Source of the DNA: Dastarcus helophoroides
Lineage: Eukaryota > Arthropoda > Insecta > Coleoptera > Bothrideridae
Length of the DNA stretch: 64,000 bases
NCBI GenBank assembly: GCA_028583605.1
Contig: CM053327.1
Span: 35,857,626 to 35,921,625 of the forward strand
Reading direction: 5' to 3'
The position numbers and the translations under genes are program-made. This document shows, piece by piece, positions 22,713-32,041 of this stretch (the first letter of the stretch is position 1; the number at the start of each line of letters is the position of its first letter). Under the pieces are notes generated by a model that did not search any database, was not told the origin of the DNA, and was given only the letters and a program-made list of their open reading frames with translations.

Positions 22713-23157
22713 AAAATGTACTTAAGCTTCAAAGAAAACACAAAGAAAACAAAACACCGAAAAGTTTAAATATTTCCGAAAACGGGGATATTTTTAAAAG
22801 GGTCTACACAGATTTTCGGAAAAGTCAATACTTAAAAATAAAATAAAATTGAAATTATAAGAAAAAAGTCTAAATTTTGGAATACAATCGAAATTTGGAA
22901 AAAATCCGGTCTTTCAAAAAACGAGACATTATTCAAAAATTTGCATTGTCAAGTTTTCTAAGAGATCTAAAATTTTTGAAGTTACCTTTTGAAAATGTCG
23001 AAATTTTTAGTTGAAATTTTAAAAAGTTAAAATTTTGAAGAAATCGACATTTTGAATCAAACATAAAACGCTAAATATTGTCGCAGCACCCCCATTCATT
23101 CACGAGCCGCCACTGCTCAAATATCTTCTAAATGGTGATTATTTGGAAAAACCTTTA

Positions 23158-23502
23158 GAGTAGTGTACCTAGAAGGCTTCTGGCGCACAAAAAGGCGGGA
23201 AATTTAAAAAAGTGGTGGTGGGGGGTACCGACAAGTACGTAATGTGACAATTCTGAGGTCAATTAACTCAGGTAATATGACACTTCCCAGTTCATTGACC
23301 TTGAAAGTATCGCATTTCCTAAAGTTGTTTGACCTCGGAAGTGTCATATTACCTCGAAAGTATTACCTTAAAGTTCTTTGACCTCGGAAGTGTCATATTA
23401 CCTGAGTTCATTGACCTCAGAAGTGTCACATTACGTACTAGTCGGTACCCCCCACCACTTTTTAAAATTTCCCGCCTTTTTGTGCGCCAGAAGCCTTCTA
23501 GG
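23158..23502. mobile_element. Foldback MITE, 345 bp, 4-bp TSD
   Basis: The left end gagtagtgtacctagaagg is mirrored by ccttctaggtacactactc at the right end. The inverted match extends about 130 bp inward through ggcgcacaaaaaggcggg and acgtaatgtgaca. TTTA flanks both sides (23154-23157 and 23503-23506). The centre has repeats of tttgacctcggaagtgtc. No protein is encoded. Confidence 0.85.
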
Positions 23503-23506
23503 TACA

Positions 23507-24768
23507 CTACTCTTTAGCATTGTACATCATTTACAGAATTTATGATTTTATACAAAAACAAAGATATCTATACCTTTTTTTCACGAGTGGTAGTTTCTAA
23601 ATATCGATATTTTAAGTATTTTCCAAACAAATATAATTTAATCGATTATTGTTGAAAGGAGCTAACTGACATTTTGATGCAAAATGTCATCAGCCAGCAA
23701 TCTGATGTTTTGAAGGTATACCGTTCATTTGGTGTTGATTGGGGCTACATTAACTATACCCTAAATGTACATATTTTTGGAAATTTAGTTGTCATTTGTG
23801 GTCGAAAGGTGCCAAGTACAGCAAATAGCACGTTTTAACAGCGAAGACGAAATTCTATTAAAAACTATTTAGTACCTTTCAACAATAATCGATTCAATTA
23901 GAAGCTACATCAGAAATTCAAATGAAATTCTACTTTAACTTTCGGTCGCGACTTGTTCGGCATTAGGGCTTATTTAAACATGTTTTTGACCATCACCTTT
24001 AAGCTCGAGAAACAGATACTAATTTAATGTTGGTAACCAAACTAATGACAATTGTTTAAATTTTTTTTGTAAGTAGTTGGTTCCGATTTTTTCTTGAAGT
24101 GATTGTGTGCAGTGTAACGTTTACGAAGTATCTGTAGTATTAGTATTTACTATTGTTGTGCGTCTGATCCACCCCTGAAAAAGTGGCGAAAATGGGGCAC
24201 CCTGTACGTAGATATTGACCTCGATCCTCTTACAAACAACGTGATCTGGATGTAAACTTTATTTCCGATAAATAAAAGTCCGTTAGATAAGTCTTTTCGT
24301 CAGCTTGAAAAGTCCACTGGTCGGTTTTATTTCTCGCCATCGACGCTCCTCTTTATCTTATTGGCTGTAAATAAAATGCTGATGCAATTTCTTTAAATTT
24401 TCGTTATGTGCAGAGGCGGTCGCAACATCTGCGTTTATATCTTCCTTTTATCCGGATTCGCAATAAAACCATGAAACATAATGCCTTAGGACATTTTAAG
24501 GACAGAGTAGCTGGGTGTTAAGAGCACATAAAGTGAGGTGCTTTATAATCATTATCTCTGGGTAGCTCCCGCGTACTGGGCAATTTTACTTATTCACCGA
24601 ATGGCCGACTGTTTATCTCCGTCTTTATATCGCAGTTCCACCACCTTTGCTTGACGTAAACAAGTGTTTATACGAAGTACATCAAACTAAAAAGAACTAA
24701 GGAGGTCACATAACCAATTGTTTTGGTAAAATAATATGGATTTTTTCCCCCTTCGCCCTGAAGCTCAC
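23507..24768. other. No transposon or gene recognised
   Basis: The DNA is of mixed composition and less repetitive than its surroundings. It lies just downstream, in the minus-strand sense, of a Beat-like exon, so it is probably intron. The donor GTGAGC at 24768-24763 opens it. Confidence 0.5.
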
Positions 24769-25021
24769 CTGATGCGGTGTCACGGGTGCCAAGCACTGAG
24801 GATGGTCTCGGTCTGGGTCGTTCCTCCTCTAGTATTCTTTCCACCGTTCGTCGATACAAATTGAAGACGTTTGCGATGCACTGGATGCGCGCCTTGCCGC
24901 TTCTGAAGGTATTGCCGTCGATTTCGACTTCGATTGCCGACGTTGTAATAAGAGGCACTCGTCGGCTGTCAGTTAGCGAGGCATTCGGACTCGCTGTGTG
25001 AGATAGATAGCTCTCGTTTAT
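24769..25021 (-). CDS. Beat-like Ig-domain protein, internal exon
   Basis: On the minus strand a pyrimidine-rich tract ending tttcag precedes the exon, and CATCAG is followed by a GTGAGC donor. The exon is 253 nt, in frame from its first base (phase 0) and leaving one base at its end. The translation starts INESYLSH, contains GKARIQCIANVFNLYRR and ends RPRPRPSSVLGTRDTAS. The Cys in the ARIQC strand is the second Ig-fold cysteine, and the following Y-R-R-x-V-E segment resembles Beaten-path proteins, secreted or membrane-bound Ig proteins that bind Side receptors in axon guidance. N-x-S/T sites are NES and NAS. Family assignment is from motif memory; the paralogue is not identified. Confidence 0.7.
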
Positions 25022-25481
25022 CTGAAACAAGGAAATTGGAATTATTAATTTGAGAGGAGAAGGATTGACTGATATATTAAATTTCCCTTTTGTGTGGGGG
25101 CGGACGTCGGGTTGCCTTCGCTTCCTCTTCCAATAACTGGCAGGGGTTTTTATACAATCAAGCCGCAATCACTGAAAGGAATGTATCATTTGCTAAAAAA
25201 TTTGTCTACAACCTCGTAACTTGATAACAAATGATCCTTAGAAGAAATAACAATTATCTGTCCATGATAATAATTGACGCGATTGATTTAGAACATGGAT
25301 TATATTTTCGAAAGCTAGTTAACTAAATGTCATTTATTTAATCATAATATTTTTAATTTAAAAACGTGATTAAGAAAAATGTAATAATCCTGTTTGTGGT
25401 CACATTGAATGTTACTTATTAAAAAGACTTCAACCTAATAAATTTAAAAATATATTAAATCTTGACTAGTTTATTACATTG

Positions 25482-25704
25482 TTGATGGTCAAGTGCCGGT
25501 TCTTGACTTCTGTAAACCCCAATAATGTGCATTGCACTTACACAATTTGCTGAAGCATCATTATTAGAGTTTTTACGATATTACGCCAACAAATCTAGAC
25601 CGACAAACTTATTTTGCTTACACACTATTAACGATTACTAAGGTGTACAACCTAATTTCATCGGTCTTATTCTTAATTATTAATCTATATTACGTTCCAT
25701 TACA
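25482..25704 (-). repeat. Putative 3' LTR of the Gypsy element
   Basis: On the minus strand the LTR would begin TGTAATGGAACG at 25704, directly after a polypurine tract (A-run then taaggatggg, about 25705-25723). The first 30 bases contain taatatagattaataa; the 5' LTR ends with the inverse, ttaatctatattac, followed by attac repeats. The low-coordinate boundary is only estimated from the assumed LTR length. Confidence 0.35.
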
Positions 25705-25784
25705 CCCATCCTTATTTTTTTTTGACAAAAAAAAATATATAATAAAAGAAAAATTCCCAACTATGATATAACTTAACTCTATCC

Positions 25785-26813
25785 TTATGTACTTCGACTT
25801 ATTTTGTTATTTATTCTAATTACAATGTTTGGTGGCTTATTTTGTATTACTGGATATGGGCCTTTGTATCTGGCATCTAATTTGTTTCCTGCTTCATTTA
25901 TAACTAGAACTTTATCACCCGCGTTATAAAAAAAAGATTTACATTTTACATCGTATTTTGTCTTCCTATTTTCCTTAGAATTAATTAAATTTTCCCTCGC
26001 TTCTCTACAAGCAGTTTGAATCCTAAATTTTAATTCTAATGGGTAACTATTAAAATTGTACACAGGATCAATTCGATTGATAAGAGCACTCGGTAATCTA
26101 CATTTTTTACCAAATACAAGCTCATATGGGGTATACCTAGTTTCCGTATGAACTGTGGTATTATACGCAAAGCACCAAAATGATATCCAATTGCTCCAAT
26201 TGCTTCCACCGTTTGCAATTTGGATTCGCAAAAACGCTCCTAAATTTTTATGCGTATTTTCTAAAGCACCTAACGTTTGATGATGATAAGCTGTAGATTT
26301 TTGTTGCTTAATACCCAAAATTTTATGAATTTCAGAAAAAACGTTAGAGAGAAACTCCGTGCCTTGATCAGTAACTACTTCATCAGGTAATCCGTATCTC
26401 AGAATAAAATTTTCAACAAACGCTTTAGCAACTGTAGTAGTTTATTTATTTTCTAAAGCATAAGCTTCTACAAACTTTGATAATTCGCATTGTAATGTCA
26501 AAATATACTTATTGTTACAAGCATCCACTTCCATAGGACCTACTAAATCTAAGTACACTTTTTGAAAAGCAGAAGATGCTGTTGTAACATTCATGGGTTC
26601 CCTATTAGGTATGGAATATTTATAACGTTGGCAATCATCGCATTTTTTAACAAATTTTTCAACATCTCGTCGTAAACCTGGCTAGGAATAATACTTTTTG
26701 ACATTGTTAAACATACGATTAATGCCCGCATGACCTCCTGTAGGTAACATATGAAAATCATTTAATATAATTTGTCGCGACTCTTAAGTCAGAAACGTTC
26801 TGTTTTCCTCTAA
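25785..26813 (-). pseudogene. Gypsy integrase (broken)
   Basis: This region gives the N-terminal zinc-binding H-H-C-C area (GGHAG then CDDCQRY, about 26740-26640). The catalytic core follows, with the first acidic residue in a YLDLVGP block near 26555, a TDQGTEF block near 26370 and the glutamate in GALENTHK near 26260. The open 177-codon tail (26318-25785) covers the last catalytic glutamate and the C-terminal domain. A stop occurs near 26443 between the first two catalytic blocks and another near 26785. It is cut from the RNase H side by the 2.6-kb transposon. Confidence 0.8.
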
Positions 26814-27408
26814 TAACACAGGCCCACAAAAAAAAAAAGTGGTGTGTGCTGGGTGTCGGACCCACATAGTCCGGCGTATTTTTTTCCGCTGAACACGAAT
26901 CTGTAGTTTAAATTGGGGGTCAAACTGCTAAAAGTGGAGAAAAACCAAAAAAACCGATAAAAATCACGATCTCGTATTTTTTTCTGTATGATATTATCAT
27001 CTTGCAGTTTCTACTTGTTTCTCTCTGTAATATCCAACCGTAATGTGCAAATACGTTAATTCACTACTTATTGTGTCTTATTTAAGTGTCACATAGATGA
27101 TATTTTGTTTCTGACAAAAAATAAGGAAATGGTTAACTAAATCGGTACATTTACCGGCAGAAACCTGCTACTCCGGAATGATTGGACTACGATGACAACT
27201 GCCCTTTATCGGGATGTGTAGAATGATTCGCTAGTCAACATTTCGGCGTATCGAAGCCAGCGAAGGCGCGCTGTTTCGCAGGGAAGCGCTAGAATATGAG
27301 AATGATGCCGTAGTGTGTCCGACGACGAGTTGACATTGTCCTTGTCAAAGTCGGAAAGCCCTCATACTTAGGCCTAGGTATTCTAGCGTGCGGGGTTTAT
27401 TTATTTTC

Positions 27409-29237
27409 ATGGATTCTTCTACTGAAAATTTTGCTGGAACTTCTAGTACTCGTGGCAATCACAAATGTACTGGAAATCCCAATGCTTTTTGCTACGTTTG
27501 TGCAAAGTACATAGGGATAAAAAATACAAAGAAACTAACAGATCGTTTCGTGACTTTGTATGAAAAGTGCTTCAATATGAAAGTTTCCCTCGATCTCAAA
27601 AATTGGATACCCAATTTTGTTTGTGGCTCATGTTATAATATGATCAATAGATTTGAAAAGCACCAGGTCAAGGCGAATCTTAAATTTAAAACTCCAGCGA
27701 TATGGAAAAAGCCACTTGATGCAAGTAATTGTTACTTTTGCACAACAAATGTCAACACTGTGGGCCGAATGCATAAGGATAAAATTTCTTATCCTTCTGT
27801 GTCAAGTGTTCAACAACCAGTTGCAAACTTCATAGAAGGTTTAGAAGATGACACGTCACAAGACAGTCTGACTAGTGGATTAGACACAATGGAAGTCGAC
27901 GTCGATCCTGAAAATTCAGCTTTTATTGATAAAGAGTTTGATACTAGTAGTGAAAACATTTCTAGCGAATCTGAGGAAGAAGAGTTTTCGAGCAATGAAG
28001 AATACGGACCTATTGGTGAAGATCGGAAGCCGGAAAAATACGATCAAAAACATCTGAATGATTTATTCAGAGAGGCTAAACTCTCAAAAGAAGCGGCTGA
28101 AATATTGGCTTCGAATATGAAAAAGAGAAATCTATTGACAAAAGGTACTAAAGTTTCGTTTTATCGGAATCGAGAAGAAGCCTTCCGTAAATATTTTGAA
28201 AAAAATGAAGATTTAGTCTATTGCACTGATGTAAAAGGACTTATCGATGAATTTAAGCCAAATTTATATGAGCCAGAAAATTGGCGGTTATTCATTGATT
28301 CGTCTCAACAGAGTCTTAAGGCAGTCCTTCTCCACAACACCAACAAATTCGCTCCTCTACCTTTAGCCCACTCCACTGTACTTAAAGAAGAGTATTCAAA
28401 CCTCGAAGTTGTCCTAATGAAAATAAAGTACGAAGAACATAAGTGGCAAGTATGTAGTGATTTAAAAATTTTGTCCATGATCCTTGGACAGCAATCTGGA
28501 TTCACAAAATATCCATGCTATTTGTGTATGTTTGACAGTAGGGATCGAAAAAATCACTACGTAAAAAAGAATGGCCTTTACGATCTTCATTTAAGGTTGG
28601 ATTACATAATATAATAAAGAAACCGCTTGTTGATCCAGCCAAAATTCTCATTCCTCCTCTTCATATAAAACTTGGCTTAATTAAACAGTATGTCAAAGCT
28701 CTTGATAAAGATGGTGAATGTTTTACGTACCTGCGTACTGTGTTTAAAAAAAAATCTGATGCTAAACTAAGGGAAGGCATCTTCGATGGACCGGAAATCC
28801 GAAAGTTATTCAAAGATGAAGGGTTTGTTGCAGTCATGGATGACCAAGAAAAGGCATCGTGGTTAAGTTTCAAGGAAGTGTGTACCAAATTTTTAGGCAA
28901 TACCAAGGATGCTGATTACAAAAGCATTGTGGCAAATATGATAAGAAATTTTCAGCATTCAGGTTGCCTAATGAATTTGAAAATGCACTTCCTTGATTCG
29001 CATCTTGACCAATTCCCGGAGAATAACGGAGACTTCAGTGAAGAGCAAGGAGAAAGATTTCACCAAGATCTTAAAGAGTTTGAACGGCGGTTTCAGGGAC
29101 AGTGGGGAATAAATATGTTTGCAGATTACTGTTGGATGCTACACAGAGAAACTCAAGAAAAAGGAACAAAACGTAGCAGAAATCCACTTCACAGGTCATT
29201 TGAAGAAAAAAGGGTCAGGAAAAGACGAAAATTATAA
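27409..29237 (+). CDS. Transposase-like protein, about 610 aa, in two frames
   Basis: The ATG at 27409 (MDSSTENFAG) is the likelier start; another in-frame ATG lies at 27388. The N-terminal zinc-like pair is C28-x2-C31 and C72-x2-C75, followed by CYFC and a long acidic stretch. Then come FIDSSQQSLK, the catalytic-type aspartate, and a CYLCMFDSRDRKNH metal-type block. The frame ends at 28614. In the -1 frame the protein resumes at the A-AAA-AAG run (28563-28569) with EWPLRSS, IPPLHIKLGL, LDSHLDQFPEN and EEQGERFHQD, stopping at 29237. This family is common and unannotated in arthropods and cnidarians; calling D, D and E residues a DDE centre is inference. It is probably a recently broken transposase. 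Confidence 0.7.
28563..28569 (+). promoter_or_regulatory. A-AAA-AAG slippery-type heptamer at the frame break
   Basis: In frame 0 the codons are GTA AAA AAG. Moving back one base after AAG continues the family sequence exactly (next codon GAA). A lost A from a run of seven would give the same picture, and that is the simpler reading. Programmed -1 frameshifting is possible but unproven. Confidence 0.3.
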
Positions 29238-29422
29238 GAATGATAATATCAAACAGAAAAAAATACGAGATCGTGATTTTTATCGGTTTTTTTGGTTTTT
29301 CTCTACTTTTAGCAGTTTGACCCCCAATTTAGACTACAGATTCGTGTTCAGCGGGAAAAAATACGCCGGACTATGTGGGTCCGACACCCAGCACACACCA
29401 CTTTTTTTTTTGTGGGCCTGTG

Positions 29423-30440
29423 TAATTGATATTTTTATGCCTGCTCTTTTAATATCTTTACTTTTCCTTTTAACGTCATTTAATAAATGTCTCGATAGTG
29501 CGCATTCTTTATCTAATATTACAATATTTAAAATGTTAAATTCATGATAAATATATTTCAGGTCTCGCAACAATGCACCTAATGCTCTCGCTGATCGAGT
29601 TTTCTGATTAACAAAAATTATTCCCGGGGTTTTATCATAAATTATATTATTCGAGACAAAATCATAATTGTTTTGGTTATTCAATAAATTGTCAAAATCG
29701 GTTACCGATAACGGTCGCAATTCAACCGAATCTTTGGGACGGTTCAGCAACTCAACAACACAAGGGTGATCAAGCCTGCTATGTTGAACTGAGCCTGTGT
29801 TTTCAAGTTCATTGCTTTCTTCTTTATAAGATTGAGCTCTAGTGGTTACAAAAACTGTTTCTAATATTATATTATTTAAATCTTTTAATTCATTTGACGT
29901 TATTTTGGTGCGTGATAACGCATCGGCTACTACATTCTCCTTACCTTTAATATATGTTACGACATAATCATACTCTTCAAGTATTAGCCTAAATTTTATT
30001 AATCTACTAGAAGGATCCGCCATGCTAAAAAGATAGATTAGCGGACGATGATCTGATAAAATTATGAACTTTCTGCCGAATAAATATGGTCTAAAATGCT
30101 TTACTGCCCATACTAGGGCAAGAAGTTCTTTTTCCATAGTGGAGTAAATGTTCTCAGATTTATTTAATGATCTACTGGCATATGCAACAGGTTTATCGTT
30201 ACCATTTGACAGAACTGCACCTATTGAATATCCTGAGGCATCGGTTTTTAAAACAAAGTTATTGGATTCGGAAAAATCGGGAAACTGTAAAATTGGAGGT
30301 GAAATTAACGCTTCCTTCAAATTTTCAAAGGCTTGTTGACACTCTCTAGTTCATTCAAATATTACACCTTTTTTTGAAAGTTTGTTTAAAGGTACCGCAA
30401 TTTCAGCAAAGTTATTTATATATTTTCCATAATAATTTGC
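29423..30440 (-). pseudogene. Gypsy RT connection and RNase H
   Basis: The minus-strand frame from 30320 reads KEALISPPILQFPDF, LKTDASGYSIGAVLS (first RNase H aspartate), YSTMEKELLALVWAVKHFRPY (the glutamate block) and ILSDHRPLIYL (second aspartate). It continues towards integrase and is open to the CACAG transposon boundary. A stop at about 30350 separates it from the RT thumb. The order and motifs fit a Gypsy-type polyprotein RNase H with little internal decay. Confidence 0.85.
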
Positions 30441-30449
30441 AAAAGCTAC

Positions 30450-31228
30450 AAACCATTTAGTCTCATTTGAGTCTTTTGGGATTGGACATTTTTGAATTGC
30501 TTCGATTTTTGATGGATCCGGCAGCCGAAATCACATGGCCTAAATACAAGGTCTCTTTCTTAAGAAAATCACTCTTTTTGGTTAAATTTTTATTATGGGT
30601 AGTTAAATTATTGCCAGAAACTATCAAATCATCCAGATAAATAAAACAACTGTCGGAATTTAAACCTGACATAGCGATTGTCATCGCTCGTGAAAAAGCG
30701 CTGGGACTGATTTTGAACCCCATTGGTAATCGTTTCATCTGATATTGACCTCGATCAGTTGTAAAAGCTGAACAATTTCTACTGGACGTTTCTAATTCTA
30801 TTTGGTAATAACCTTGTGACAGATCCAAATGAGAAAAAAACATCGCTCCAGACAATGAATCTAAAATATCTGTTATGCACGGTAAAGGAAATTTGTCGTC
30901 TTCAATTCGTTTATTTAAAAGTCTATAGTCTATAACGCCATTTTTTATTTCAGTCTTGATCTGCTTTTTTAGGTACTATTAATAAAGGAGATGACCATTT
31001 TGATCTTGTCTCTTCAATAATTCCTGTTCTAAGCATTTCGTCTATTTGATTATGAATTTCCTGCTTCTGAGAGTTTAATAAACGATACGGATTGACATAA
31101 ACAGGTGTTGCTGACTTTTGCAGGTGAATGGTTTGTTTGTACACATTAGTAACGGTTAATGGATCACCGTCTAAATAAAAAACGTCTGCATATTTCGCAC
31201 ACACTTTTTGCAAGCTATATTACTCTGT
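30450..31228 (-). pseudogene. Gypsy reverse transcriptase (frameshifted)
   Basis: The N-terminal part (31213-30950) has YADVFYLDGDPL and WSSPLLIVPKK. A shift near 30935 moves to another frame for the VIDYRLLNKRIEDDKF block. The palm follows with FSHLDLSQGYYQIEL (first Asp) and the catalytic YLDDLIVSG (about 30640-30620). A segment of the thumb is missing just after HNKNLT. This copy cannot make a continuous product. Confidence 0.85.
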
Positions 31229-31402
31229 TTTATTGAGATGGTCAGTTTTTAGCAACCTCAACAGTTTATCGGCCCTATCTACTGAAGCATTATTTTTATC
31301 TGGAAATTGACGCAAGTCGTAGTTTGATAATTTGTCTAATTTATGAGAAAATTTCTTTATACAAACTTCCTCATCTTTTGTATTAAGAATTCTCACAGGT
31401 AT

Positions 31403-32041
31403 CTACTTACAATTAGGCTTAACTAATGCTCCTGCAACAAACACTCCTTCACATACTTCTGAGGGTAAAATCACACAATCTTCTTTTACTTCCACTTCGA
31501 AATGTCTGATTACCTCGCATCTTTCCGGAAGTACAGTGCAAACATTATGTTTAGATTCCATTGGTAAATTGATTTCAAGTTCTTTATAATGCAACGTAAA
31601 CAAAAATTTTTCAAAATCAATTTTGGCTTTATAAATTCGGAAAAAATCTGAGCCTAAAATACCATGAATATTTTCTGAAAAACTGTTTAACAACAAAAAT
31701 TCATGACATATAGTTTCATGACCTACATTTAAAGATACATTTGCTGAGCCTTGCAAAAAATTTGACCTGATATTCCAGTTACTTTAACTTTACTCTTGTA
31801 ATTTATAACTTGATTATGTGAAAGATATTCTCGAAAAAATACATTAACAATTGCACCTGTATCTAACAAAAACAACACATCCGAACCATCATAATTCATT
31901 CGCACAACATTCAATCCAAAAACATTCAAAAGTACTGTGGTGAGTCGAGTTCTACTAAACTGTTCTATTTCCTCGTTTGTTTTATTTAATTGAATTTTAT
32001 TCAATATTTTCTTGGAAATATTAAATCTACAAATATTGTAC
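31403..32041 (-). pseudogene. Gypsy aspartic protease region
   Basis: Two overlapping minus-strand frames cover it. VLFLLDTGAIVNVFF near 31875-31830 contains the D-T-G active site, and GILGSDFFRIYKAKIDF near 31660 is the flap/hydrophobic partner. A frameshift lies near 31755. A further disrupted stretch (31230-31400) leads to RT. The N-terminal frame runs up to the GTAC boundary of the 2.7-kb insert. Confidence 0.8.

Larger units (their letters stand above)
15943..23115. mobile_element. Large hAT-like element, 7.2 kb, with nested repeats
   Basis: The ends form a 13-bp perfect inverted repeat: cagtggcggctcg at 15943 and cgagccgccactg ending at 23115. The 8-bp flanks cctaaata and ctcaaata agree at six of eight positions, compatible with an old hAT target duplication. 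A gcagcaccccc motif lies just inside both ends in the same orientation. The interior has no transposase. About 16000-16970 is pyrimidine-rich degenerate TTTCGACTTTT repeat, and about 18590-23090 is the purine-rich complement. Between and inside these lie the hammerhead repeats at 17.1-18.3 kb and 19.2-20.2 kb and tandem duplications at 20.7-21.9 and 22.5-22.7 kb. Confidence 0.65.
26817..29422 (+). mobile_element. CACAG-ended DNA transposon (CMC/EnSpm-like?), 2606 bp
   Basis: The element begins cacaggcccacaaaa and ends with the reverse complement tttttgtgggcctgtg. The inverted repeats run about 185 bp and differ at only a few positions, so insertion was recent. The 3-bp flanks are TAA on both sides (26814-26816 and 29423-29425). 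CAC-type ends with 3-bp duplications suggest the CMC (CACTA) group, but this is inference. It interrupts the Gypsy integrase and carries one gene on the plus strand. Confidence 0.85.

Noticed and set aside
24777..25001. 74-codon plus-strand frame
   Set aside because: It is the antisense of the Beat-like exon; only the minus strand has splice sites and Ig-domain residues.
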